Shown here: positions 5,213 through 15,900 of the stretch, one piece after another | Layout: the number at the start of each line of letters is the position of its first letter | Numbering within the stretch: position 1 is the first letter of the stretch | DNA from: a virus | DNA: 21,492 bases | Virus record (IMG/VR): IMGVR_UViG_3300020450_000114 | Location: 1 to 21,492 of that record | Strand: one strand, 5' to 3' | Made by a program: the position numbers and the translations under genes | The notes under the pieces: generated by a model | What the model was told of the DNA's origin: nothing | What the model saw: the letters and a program-made list of their open reading frames with translations, nothing else | Database searches by the model: none

Positions 5213-7774
5213 ATGGAAAACTATTTTACTTTAAAAGAAAAAATATCTTCACTAGTAGGACAACAATCACCTGAGTTTGTTCAATCTGATCATCCTGGTT
5301 TCGTAGATTTTCTTAAATCATATTTTATTTTTATGGAATCTGCTGAGATGCAGGTTACAAATATTTCTGAACAAGATGAGATATTATTAGAAACAGAAAA
5401 TCCAGACATAAATTTTAAAATATTAAATGAAGATGGCACAGCACCCTTACTAGAAAGTAATAGTTTTGCCTCTGCATTTACTTTGGGTGAAGTTATTACA
5501 GGATCAGTTACAGGTGCTCAGTCAACTATTCTAAGTCCTGATATTACTAATTCAAAACTATTCATATCTGCAAACTCAAGATTTAAAACAGGCGAAACAA
5601 TAACAGGCGCTACTTCAGGTGCAACAGCAACTGTTAGTAAATATAGAGGTAATCCTGTACAGAATATTCAACAATTTTTAAATTTAGCAGATGCTGATAA
5701 AACTATATTTGATTTCTTATCTGATATGAGAAAATCTTTTATGACAGGCATAACAGAAAATTTACACCCAGATGTTGATAAAAGAAAAACTTTAAAAAAT
5801 ATAAAAGGTTTATATAGAGCAAAAGGTACTGCAAAGGCAAATAAACTATTCTTTCAGATGTTATTTAATGAGACACCTGATATCTATTATCCTAATAGAG
5901 ACTTACTAAAACCATCAATCGGTAAATTCTCAAGAAAAAGTATTCTAAGAGTCACTCAAAACTCAGGTAGTGTATTAAATCTTACAGGTAAAACAATAAC
6001 AATGGTCAGCGGTAATAATACTGCAAGTGCCTTAGTAGAGAATGTTACCTCTTTTGCTATAGGATCTACAGTTCTGTTTGAATTAGAATTAAATACAGAA
6101 ACAATAAAAGGAACATTTTTAGATGGTGAAGTAATCACAGGTGTTGATAATACAGATAATACATTAGTTGCAAAAGGTACAATTAAAACTATTTTAAATG
6201 ATATATCAATAACAAATGACGGTCACTTATATACTACTGCTAGTTCTGTTAGTCTAAGTGGTGGTGGAGGATCTGGTGCAACTGCATTTATTGAAGAGAT
6301 CGGTTCTGGCGGTGTCGAAGAAATTATTGTTGTAGATGGCGGATCAAACTATGCTGTTGGTGACACACTAACATTTAATTTTACTAACTCTGATGGTGCA
6401 GGTGCTGAGGCGGTCGTTGCTGTTGTAAACGGTGGTATTGCAGGTGAAACTGGCACTTCGGCAGATCATATTATATTAGAAGATGGCACACAAGCAGGTG
6501 ATCCTTATACAGGTAATAAAATAGTTCAAGAGGCAGGAACATCAGCAACAAAAGATATTACTGATGTAAGAGTCACTAGAAGCGGTCATGGCATGACCTC
6601 TTTACCTACAGCAACAGTTTCAAGTACACTTGGCACAGGTGCTGTTGTTAGAACATACGGTAATGAAATAGGTAGAATTAAAAAGTTTTCAATATTAGAT
6701 CAAGGCATTAATTTTACAGGCACACCTACGGTTGTATTAGAAGGTAATGCTGTTTATAAATCAAGTTCAGGTACTATATCAGCAGATGAAACATTCACTG
6801 GTAGTGGTAGTACATCAGGTACTTTAAAATCTATTGATACAAGTACAAACAAAATTTCATTTACAACTGCAACTGGTGCTGTTGTCGCTGGTCAAACTTT
6901 AACATTTTCTGGTTCAGGAACAGTAGTAATTGAAAAGGTAGATCAGGCAACTGCTACTGCTTCAGTAGCAACAAAAGTATTAACAAGTGGTGCATATACA
7001 ACTCAAGACGGATTTATTTCAGAGAAAGATAAAAGAATTCAAGATAGTGTTTATTATCAAGATTATTCTTATGTTGTAAAAGTTGGTGAAAGTATTACAA
7101 AGTGGAGAGACTATATTAAAAAGGCAATACACCCATCAGGATTTAATGTATCAGGTCTAGTTAGAATTCAGACAAGAGTTAGTGGTGAAATTTCTGTACC
7201 TGTTCAAGGTATCGTAACTGGCATTGAAGATACACCATTATTCTCAACATACAAATTCTTATTTGCAACTGTATTTGGTAGAAGAGCAGGAACAGATACA
7301 GATGGCACTACTTTAAGAGCAAGTGCTAAAGTAGGTAATGACAATAGAGATACACATACCGCAAGTACAAGAGATGTTACAGTAAATAGAAAAGTAACTG
7401 TAAAACTATTTGGTGACTCTGAAGATTTAGGTTTCAAAATAAGAGGTCAACTTAGAAATCACGGATTTGCATATGCAGGACCTAGAACGAAAAATGCATT
7501 TCAGTTTGGGATATTCTCAGGACCATACATAAACGGTACAGGTGTGCCTGTTTCTCAATGGGGCAACTATCATTTATCAGGAATGTTAGATAGCACATTA
7601 AATGGTACTGTATTAACACTAGGTGAATTAAATGATCCTGTGAATAATAGTAGAAATCTAAAGACAAATATTGCATTCCCAAGTGAGTTTTCTAGAACAG
7701 TAGGGGATTTTTCTTCAACTACTAGGACTTTTGATAGCACTAATACAAATTTTGATGAGGACGATCTAACTTAA
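5213..7774 (+). CDS. Baseplate wedge/virion structural protein in the gp7 position
   Basis: An 853-aa structural protein directly after gp6, where T4 has gp7 (1032 aa). Residues 1-45 hold FVDFLKSYFIFMES. Two short beta modules (LGEVITGSVTGAQ and TGETITGATSGATATV) follow at about residues 85-145. A helical block (FDFLSDMRKSF, LYRAKGTAKANKLFFQMLF, PDIYYPNRDLLKPS) lies at about 160-235. Residues 330-600 are Gly/Thr-rich beta repeats with GGGGSGATAFIEE, GGSNYAVGDTLTF and similar turns. A conserved C-terminal block begins at about 615 with YYQDYSYVVKV and KAIHPSGFNVSGLV. I believe this is the marine T4-like counterpart of gp7, from position and layout rather than clear sequence match to T4 gp7. 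There is no Shine-Dalgarno and a 1-nt gap to gp6. Confidence 0.7.
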   Translation: MENYFTLKEKISSLVGQQSPEFVQSDHPGFVDFLKSYFIFMESAEMQVTNISEQDEILLETENPDINFKILNEDGTAPLLESNSFASAFTLGEVITGSVTGAQSTILSPDITNSKLFISANSRFKTGETITGATSGATATVSKYRGNPVQNIQQFLNLADADKTIFDFLSDMRKSFMTGITENLHPDVDKRKTLKNIKGLYRAKGTAKANKLFFQMLFNETPDIYYPNRDLLKPSIGKFSRKSILRVTQNSGSVLNLTGKTITMVSGNNTASALVENVTSFAIGSTVLFELELNTETIKGTFLDGEVITGVDNTDNTLVAKGTIKTILNDISITNDGHLYTTASSVSLSGGGGSGATAFIEEIGSGGVEEIIVVDGGSNYAVGDTLTFNFTNSDGAGAEAVVAVVNGGIAGETGTSADHIILEDGTQAGDPYTGNKIVQEAGTSATKDITDVRVTRSGHGMTSLPTATVSSTLGTGAVVRTYGNEIGRIKKFSILDQGINFTGTPTVVLEGNAVYKSSSGTISADETFTGSGSTSGTLKSIDTSTNKISFTTATGAVVAGQTLTFSGSGTVVIEKVDQATATASVATKVLTSGAYTTQDGFISEKDKRIQDSVYYQDYSYVVKVGESITKWRDYIKKAIHPSGFNVSGLVRIQTRVSGEISVPVQGIVTGIEDTPLFSTYKFLFATVFGRRAGTDTDGTTLRASAKVGNDNRDTHTASTRDVTVNRKVTVKLFGDSEDLGFKIRGQLRNHGFAYAGPRTKNAFQFGIFSGPYINGTGVPVSQWGNYHLSGMLDSTLNGTVLTLGELNDPVNNSRNLKTNIAFPSEFSRTVGDFSSTTRTFDSTNTNFDEDDLT

Positions 7775-7777
7775 TCG

Positions 7778-7785
7778 TATAAATA
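7778..7785 (+). promoter_or_regulatory. T4-like late promoter box TATAAATA
   Basis: An exact TATAAATA in the 17-nt gap between the 853-aa and 196-aa genes, six bases before ATG 7792. T4-like initiation would fall at 7791, one base before the ATG, with no Shine-Dalgarno in the gap. Confidence 0.6.
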
Positions 7786-7791
7786 GTTCAT

Positions 7792-8382
7792 ATGGCAAAA
7801 CAATCACTCAATTTAGGATCAAGTGCAAACGATGGAGGGGGTACTACTCTTCGTGCTGGGGGCGATTTAATTAATGATAACTTTAATGAGTTATATACTG
7901 CATTGGGTGATGGGTCAGCACTACAAATTTCAATATCAGGATCACCAAGCACTGGTGATGTTCTTACTTGGAACGGTTCTGCCTTTGCCTCTGCGACACC
8001 TAGTACACTTGCAAACATTGTAGAAGATACGACACCTCAACTTGGTGGTAATTTAGATGTCAACGCAAAACAAATTGTATCAGCAAGTAATAATAATATC
8101 GTTATCACACCTAATGGGTCAGGTTCAGTTGTATTAGATGGTCAGTCTTGGCCGCAAGCAGATGGTTCTGCGAATCAAGTTTTAAAAACAGACGGTTCAG
8201 GACAGTTATCTTATAGTAATCTTGAAAGTGTTGCTGCTACTCACATTCAACTTCCTGTTTATGCAACTACAAGTGCTAGAGATGCAGCACTAAGTTCACC
8301 TGCTGCAGGTATGATGATTTATTTAACCGCAACAAATAAGGCACAAGTGTATAATGGCACTTCTTGGACAGATTTACACTAG
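7792..8382 (+). CDS. Small fibre-like virion structural protein
   Basis: A 196-aa protein of the type often encoded among wedge genes in marine T4-like phages. The N-terminus has GGDLINDNFNELYTALGDG, a pattern seen at the start of many phage fibre or fibre-adaptor proteins. The middle has TTPQLGGNLDVNAKQI and ITPNGSGSVVLDG, a beta-strand module shared by marine phage tail fibres. The C-terminal 50 residues (YATTSARDAAL, GMMIYLTATNKAQVYNGTSW) form a common small terminal domain of phage structural proteins. It probably sits at the tail periphery or baseplate edge. There is no Shine-Dalgarno; its start is set by the late box 6 nt upstream. The structural role is fairly sure, the exact place in the virion is not. 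Confidence 0.65.
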   Translation: MAKQSLNLGSSANDGGGTTLRAGGDLINDNFNELYTALGDGSALQISISGSPSTGDVLTWNGSAFASATPSTLANIVEDTTPQLGGNLDVNAKQIVSASNNNIVITPNGSGSVVLDGQSWPQADGSANQVLKTDGSGQLSYSNLESVAATHIQLPVYATTSARDAALSSPAAGMMIYLTATNKAQVYNGTSWTDLH

Positions 8383-8384
8383 GG

Positions 8385-8404
8385 GATAAATATTTGTATA
8401 AATA
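8385..8404 (+). promoter_or_regulatory. Tandem late boxes GATAAATA and TATAAATA before gp8
   Basis: GATAAATA (8385-8392) and TATAAATA (8397-8404) lie 12 bp apart between the 196-aa gene and gp8. The second is followed by 16 bases containing AAGGA (8411-8415) and then ATG 8421. This is the only exact TATAAATA before a gene start in the window that leaves room for a Shine-Dalgarno. Confidence 0.6.
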
Positions 8405-8420
8405 GTAATAAAGGAAAATT

Positions 8421-9893
8421 ATGGCAGCGATTATCACTTCAAAATTCAGATTAAATAATGCGGAACAGTTCGTTGAGTCTTTCTCAGAAACAGCGGCAAC
8501 TGCATACTATCTGTTTATCGGTAGATCATCTACTTGGCAAACAGATACAGATGTTCAAGGTAATACAGTAAATGAGGGTACAGACTCTACACCACCTACA
8601 CCAAATGATGATGTAAGTTCTGAGTTTTACAATTATGATGAAATACTTGGTTTAAAAAAGATTGCTTCTTCAGATATTTCTCAAGTTATTCCTAAAAGAA
8701 CATGGGTCACAGGTACAACTTATGATATGTACGAACATAATATAAGTTCTTCAAATACTGCTAATAGTGGTGCAACAAATATATTTGATTCATCTTTCTA
8801 TGTAATCAATTCTGCTAATAATGTCTATAAAGTTATTGAGAATGATGGTGCAACAGCGTCAACTAACGAACCTACTTCAACCTCAACTTCAATATTCTCA
8901 ACTGCTGATGGGTACAGATGGAAGTTTATGTATTCACTATCTACTTCTCAAGTTACTAACTTTGTATCAACTGACTTTATGCCTGTTGCAACCAATTCAA
9001 CTGTTTCAAATGCCGCTGTTGACGGTGCATTAGACACTATTCTTGTTGTTGCTGGTGGTTCTTCATATGATGTTAGTGGTGGTGCAACCTCTGGTACAAT
9101 TACTGCAATACCTATTCGTGGTGATGGTTCTGGTGGTATTGCTTCAGTTACACTAACCTCTGGTGCTATAACTGCTGCAACGGTAACAACTGCAGGTACT
9201 GGTTATACTTTCGCATATATTCGTAGTGCTGATGTTGTCGCCGCTACAAATGCTGGTGGTAACGGATCAGGGTGTAATTTAAATGTGATTATTCCTCCTA
9301 AAGGTGGTCACGGTAAAGATGCTATCAAAGAGTTAGGTGGTTTCTTTGTAATGTTAAATACAGATTTAACTGGTAGTGAAGGTACTTCAGATATTTTAGC
9401 AACAAACGATTTTAGAACAGTAGGTGTTGTAAGAGACCCAACAAACTTCGGCACCTCAACTGTTTCAACAGGTACTACATTAAGAGGTGTTAAGGCAATT
9501 AAAATTGCTTCATCACCAACACCAGGCACATTTACGATTGATGAAGAAATAAATCAAGCAACAACTGGTGCTGTAGGTAGAGTAGTATCTTGGGACTCTG
9601 ATAATAAAATTTTATACTATTGTCAAACTAGATTCCCAGATTATGGTACAGATGCAAATGGAAATTTAACTGCATTTAGTGGCGCTAATGTAATAACAGG
9701 ACAATCTTCGGGTGCAACTGCAACACCAGATACAAGTTCAAGTGCTACTGTTAATGCTGTTGTATTCTCTTCTGGATATTCAAACCCAGAAATTCAACCC
9801 GACTCAGGAGATATAATCTATGTAGAACACAGGTCGCCTATTTCCCGTGCTTCTGACCAAACAGAAAATATTAAACTAATTATTGAGTTCTAG
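8421..9893 (+). CDS. 8: Baseplate wedge subunit gp8
   Basis: A homologue of T4 gp8, a wedge protein that sits on gp6/gp7 and helps anchor the short-fibre apparatus. The gp8 signature is clear: IITSKFRLNNAEQFVESF at the start, AYYLFIGRSSTW, PPTPNDDVSSEFYNYDEILGLKKI, VIPKRTWVTGTTYDMYEHN, and DGYRWKFMYSLS near residue 170. The last part (DIIYVEHRSPISRASDQTENIKLIIEF) matches the usual gp8 end, which reads as edge or constraint naming followed by a strand. At 490 aa it is longer than T4 gp8 (334 aa); residues about 200-300 are a Gly/Thr/Ala-rich insertion (VVAGGSSYDVSGG, TTAGTGYTFAYI). AAGGA lies 5 nt before the ATG. The identification is firm. Confidence 0.9.
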   Translation: MAAIITSKFRLNNAEQFVESFSETAATAYYLFIGRSSTWQTDTDVQGNTVNEGTDSTPPTPNDDVSSEFYNYDEILGLKKIASSDISQVIPKRTWVTGTTYDMYEHNISSSNTANSGATNIFDSSFYVINSANNVYKVIENDGATASTNEPTSTSTSIFSTADGYRWKFMYSLSTSQVTNFVSTDFMPVATNSTVSNAAVDGALDTILVVAGGSSYDVSGGATSGTITAIPIRGDGSGGIASVTLTSGAITAATVTTAGTGYTFAYIRSADVVAATNAGGNGSGCNLNVIIPPKGGHGKDAIKELGGFFVMLNTDLTGSEGTSDILATNDFRTVGVVRDPTNFGTSTVSTGTTLRGVKAIKIASSPTPGTFTIDEEINQATTGAVGRVVSWDSDNKILYYCQTRFPDYGTDANGNLTAFSGANVITGQSSGATATPDTSSSATVNAVVFSSGYSNPEIQPDSGDIIYVEHRSPISRASDQTENIKLIIEF

Positions 9894-9901
9894 GATAAAC
9901 A

Positions 9902-12900
9902 ATGGCAACCTTAACGGATTTTAATGTCAGTCCATACTATGACGATTATGCTGACAGCAATAGTTACCATAGAGTACTATTCAGACCTTCTTTTGCTGTT
10001 CAGGCAAGAGAGTTAACTCAAGCACAAACAATTCTTCAAAATCAAATAGAAAGATTTGGTAATAACATCTTCAAAGAAGGTGCTATGGTCATACCTGGTC
10101 AGATTTCTGTTAATACTGATTATGAAGCAGTTAAACTAACCTCTTTCTCTGGTACTTCAACACTTTCAAATTTAGTAGGCGGCACATTTACAGGTGCAAC
10201 TTCTGGTGTTCAAGCGACAGTTGTAAATACAGTAGTTACTGATGGTACTGATCCTGATACTTTATTTGTAAAATACATTAACTCAGGTTCTAATAATACA
10301 ACTAGTACATTTGCTGCAGAAAATATTACTGCAACGATTTCTATTGGTGGTGTAAACACTTCAATAACCTGTGCCGTGAGTGGAACTGCAACCGGTTCTG
10401 CTGCACAAGTAGAAGCAGGTATTTTTTATACTAGAGGTTTCTTTGTACAAAACACAGCACAAACTTTAATACTAGACAAATATACAGATACACCTTCTTA
10501 CAGAATAGGACTTGATGTAACAGAAACCATAAACACACCTACTGAAGATGGTAACCTAAATGATAATGCTGCTGGTTCTTCAAATGAAAATGCACCAGGT
10601 GCTCATAGATTAAAAATTTCCCTTACTTTAGCAAAATTAGCACTTACTGCAACAACAGATAATAATTTCATTGAGTTAGCACGAGTCAATACTGGTATCT
10701 TAACTAAACAGGTTCGTGCTACAGAATTTAATGTAATTGAAGATACAATGGCAAGAAGAACCTTTGATGAGTCAGGCGATTACTCAGTAAGAGATTTCGC
10801 ATTAGATATTAGAGAGAGTGTTCTAGACGGAAATAACAGAGGAATTTTTTCTGACGGTGCTACAACTGAAGATGATGGCACTGCTTCTACTGCAAAACTT
10901 GCTGCTCTTCTATCTCCTGGTAAAGCATATGTAAGAGGATATGAAATAGAAAAAATATCTCAAGCAATTAAAGATGTTGACAAGGCAAGAGATTTTGCAA
11001 CTGTTAATAATAATAAAACTACATTCGATATAAACAACTTTGTTAATGTAACAAATGTTCATAGTCTTCCTGACATGGGCGTTGTTACTGGTTCTAATGC
11101 CTCAGATGTTTCACCTTATCGTACTGTAAGTTTGATGGATGAATTAACAGTTACACCAGGTACTAAATCGACCGTTTCAGATGCACAAATAGGTCGTGCA
11201 AAAATAAGAGGGTTCGAACATAGATCAGGAACAGCAACAAGTAAAGTATTTGCTCAAACAAGTGTATTCAAAGCATTCTTATTTGATGTTGAAATGTTTA
11301 CTAGTATCGAAGTAGACGGCACAATTAGTAATGCTGCTGGATTTACAACCGGTGAAACAGTAACAGGCGGCACTTCAGGTGCAACTGGTATTGTAGAAAG
11401 TGTCTCAACTGAAAAATCTGCAACTATAACTGGTGCTTCAACAGCAACTCCTGTTGTTGTTACAATGTCAGGTGGTCATTCATTTAAAGAGGGTCAAGTA
11501 GTTACGATTGCAGGTGTTTCTGGTATGACTGATATTAACGGAAACTTTACAGTTAAGAATCCTACCTCAACTACTTTTGAGGTGTTCTCAGATGCAAGTG
11601 TTGGTGGCACACCGACTGCTGTAGGTTCTTCACAAACATATTCTGGTTCTGGCGCAACTGCAAAACACGATACTGTACAACTTTCAAATGTTCAAGGTAC
11701 ATTTACAGAAAACGAAACTATAACAGGTTCAAGTTCATCTTATACTGCTGTTGTTCAGTTTAGTGCTTTTGGCCGTAAGGGTGCGACTTCTAGAACATTT
11801 AGTGAAGTTAAACAACTTCATAGTGATACTGCAAATGAAGATTTTACTGCTGATGTTGATTTATCTGCCGACTTTGGTTCAAGAGTTGCATTAACAGGAA
11901 ACATTTCTATTGCAAACTCTGGCACAGGTATTCTTGGTTCTGGTACAAAGTTTCAAAGTGAGTTAGTTATTGGTGATCAAATTACATTTATTGATAATGC
12001 TGGTTCTACTACAACAAAAATTGTAGAAAGTATTACAAGTGATACTGATTTAGAATTAACAACTGCTGTTGGTGGTTCGGGTGCTGCAACTTCTAAAGTA
12101 GCAACTAAAAATAGAACATTGATTAATGGTAGTGATAAAAATACCGCAATATTTAAATTACCATTTACACCTATAAAAACATTATTAACAACTTCAAACA
12201 GTTTACAAACAGATACAAGTTATACAGTAAGAAGAACATTCATAGGTAACTTATCATCTGGGTCAATCTCATTATCTGCTGCTTCAGGTGAAACATTTTT
12301 ATCTGCTGCTGATGCAGATTATGTTCTTAGTTTAGAAACTGCACCTGGTTCTGGTGCTGTAGGTGATCTAATACAACTAACTTCAAGTGAGTTATCTGGT
12401 ACAGGTTCTGGTACATTAACGATTGCTTTAGGTGCTGGTTTTGGTTCTGCTAAAGTAAAAATTATTGCATCACTATCTAGATCAACTGCAGGTCAAAAAA
12501 GTAAAACAGATAATACAGCACAAACAGTACAAATATCTACAGAGGCAGCAGCAACTGCTGATGTTATTAGTATCGGCAAAGCAGATGTTCACACACTCAC
12601 TAGTGTTAAGATGGCAGCAGATTTCAGTACAAATGCAACCGCTAGTGATACAGATGTTACTGATAGATTTATTTTAGATACAGGACAAAGAGATAACTTC
12701 TATGATATAGGTAGATTAATCAAAAAAGAAAATGCTATTGCAATCACTGGTAGATTATTAATTACATTTAGTTTCTATTCTCATGGTTCTGGTGAATATT
12801 TTAGTGTTGATAGTTATCCGTCATCACAATATGAAATTATTCCTGAATATACTTCAGATACAACTGGTGAAGTATTTAAACTTAGAGATTGTTTAGATTT

Positions 12901-15900
12901 TAGACCTAGAGTAGATGACGCAACAACAATTAACTCTGGCGGTAATGATAGAGAATTTGACGGCACTGGCGCTGCAGCGATTGATGTACCTAAATTTGGT
13001 TCTTTGATATCTTCAGATTTAGAACACTACTTAGATAGAATTGATAAAATATTCATAACTGAAAAGGGTGACTTCGAAGTAGTAAAAGGCACCTCTTCAG
13101 TAACTCCTATAGTACCTAAAGATATTGATAACGCTATGCATATCTATACTTTAGATATACCTGCATATACATTTAGTGTTGATGATATCACAATAAATTC
13201 ACAAGATAATAGAAGATACACAATGAGAGATATTGGTAATCTTGAAAGAAGAATAGAAAATGTTGAATATTATACTCAGTTATCTTTACTAGAAACTGCA
13301 GCAGAAAATTTACAAATACAAGATGCTGATGGTTTTGATAGATTTAAAAATGGTTTCATTGTAGATAACTTTACAGGACATGACACAGGTGATGTAACAA
13401 ATGATGATTACAATATTGCTATGGACATGGCAAATGGTGAAGGTAGACCTACACACTTTACAGATGCTGTTAAATTAATAGAATCAGATTCAGATGGTTC
13501 AACTTCAGCATTAAATGATACAACTAGATCAAATTCTAATTATCAAAAAACTGGTGACTTCTTAACTCTAAAATATTCTGAAACAACAGAAATCACACAA
13601 CCTTATGCTACACAAACAGAAAATATAAATCCGTTTGATATTGTTAAGTTTACCGGTCTTGTCGCATTAAGTCCTTCAAGAGATGAGTGGAAAGAAACAG
13701 AGAGACGACCTGAGTTAGTAATTAATCAGGCAGGACCTTTTGATACAATGACACAAAATGCAACACAAAATAGAGATGGTAGTTTCTCTCTAGGTACTGT
13801 ATGGAATGAGTGGCAAAATTCATGGACTGGAACACCTCAAGTAACTACTTCATCTAGAAGAAGAGGCAGAAATTTAACAACTACAACAACCACAACAACT
13901 AGAGTAGGACAAAGAAGAACAGGAATTAGAACAAATATAATTCCTAGAACAGTTAGAAGAAGTGCTGGTGATAGAACAATTAATGTTGCCTTCATACCGT
14001 TTATCAGATCAAGAACAATATCGTTTACTGCTACTGAATTAAGACCTAGTACAAGAGTTTATCCTTTCTTTGATAATGTGGCAGCAACTGCATATGTAAC
14101 ACCTAACGGTGGTTCACTTGGGGGTTCTTTAATTACAGATGCAAATGGTAAAGTACAAGGTACTTTTGCAATACCTGATCCTAAAGTAAATTCAAATCCT
14201 AGATGGAGAACAGGTGAAAGAGTATTTAGGTTGACTTCAAGTTCAACTAATTCTAATGATTCATCTCTGATTTCAACAAGTGCTGAAGCAACATATACTG
14301 CCTCAGGTATTATAGAAACAAAACAAGAGTTAATTATAGCAACTAGAGAGGCACAAATAAGAAGAAGTGTTGTGAATGAAGATAGAACAACAACAAGAAC
14401 AAATACAAGAGTTACAAGTGCAGAAAGAGGTTCAGGTCGTGGTCGTTCTAGAGCATTTACTAGAGATCCCACGAGAGATCCCTTAGCGCAAACATTTATG
14501 GTAGATCAAGACGGTGGTATGTTCGTGACCTCAGTAGAGGTATTCTTTAAAACTAAATCATCTAATATACCTGTATGTTGCGAATTAAGACCAGTTGTTA
14601 ACGGGTACCCTTCAAATAGAATTGTGCCACTTGCATCTAAAACAATAAATCCTGGTTCAGTAAATACATCAACAACTGGTGAAACTGCAACTAAATTTAC
14701 TTTTGACGCACCTATTTACTTACCTCAAGATACAGAATATGCAATAGTTCTTTTAGCAAATACAACTGACTATACTGTTTATGTTGCTGAGACTGGTAAG
14801 AAAGCATTATCAAGTGGTAGATTAGTTTCTAAACAACCATCAACGGGTGTATTATTTAAATCACAAAATGGTTCTACATGGACTGCAAACCAAGAATTAG
14901 ATTTAAAGTTCAAACTTAATCGTGCATCTTTTGAAACTTCAAGCACAGGATCTGTTACTTTAGTTAATGATGCTGTTGATACAAGAACATTAGCAGCAAA
15001 CCCATTTAAAACAACTGCAAGTTCTGCTGTTGTAAGAGTAACACACCCTAATCATGGTATGCATAGTACAACTGCAAATGTAACTATCTCAGGTGTAGGT
15101 TCTACTCTTAATAATATACCTGCAAGTGAATTTAACACAACACATACTAGTATCTCAAATATTACACATGATAGTTATGATATAACACTTTCTACAAATG
15201 CAAACGCAACAGGCAACGCTGGCGGTTCTTCAGTTGTTGCATCACAGAACAGACATTTAGATCAATGTCAACTATTCATTCCTACAATGACTGTTCCTGG
15301 TACTGCAATCTCAACTAAAATAAGAACAACAACTGGTACATCAATAGATGGTTCACAAACATCTTATACTTTAACATCAGCACCTAATGCTGAAGCAGCA
15401 CCTATTGGTGAAAATATATTATTTAATGCACCTCAAGTTATTGCTTCATCTATTAATGAAACAAATGAAATGAGTGGCAATAAATCATTTATGACAATAC
15501 TAGATATGACTACTACTCAAGATAATTTATCACCAGTTATTGATACAGAATCAATGAGTGTATTTGTAACTAAAAATAGAATAAATAGTCCTGCTAGTGG
15601 TACTACACCAGATTTTGTTGCTGAAACTAAGGCAAGTCAAACTAGTGCTGAGACAAAATATTTAACTAGACCAATAATTCTAGATAATAACTCAACTGCT
15701 CTAGATATTCGTATTAGTGCGAATATACAAACTGGTTCTGATATGAAATTATTTTTTAGAACAACTGGTGGTGAAGAAACAAGAAGATTACAAGATATAG
15801 GATTTACAGGATTTAATTCAACTGGCGCTGAAGATACTAATGTTCCTGATGCTGAAGATGATACTACATTCAAAGAATATAAATTTAGTGCTTCAGACCT

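Noticed and set aside
12465-12677. 70-aa rightward ORF in another frame of the 2033-aa gene
   Set aside because: Gln/Leu-rich out-of-frame translation inside a continuous conserved gene.
14059-14472. 137-aa leftward ORF inside the 2033-aa gene
   Set aside because: Shadow frame produced by codon bias of the real gene; its Val/Leu/Ser-rich composition is typical of the reverse frame of Thr/Asn/Ser-rich coding.
15580-15587. AATAAATA inside the 2033-aa gene
   Set aside because: Internal, 416 bases before the next start, so probably chance.
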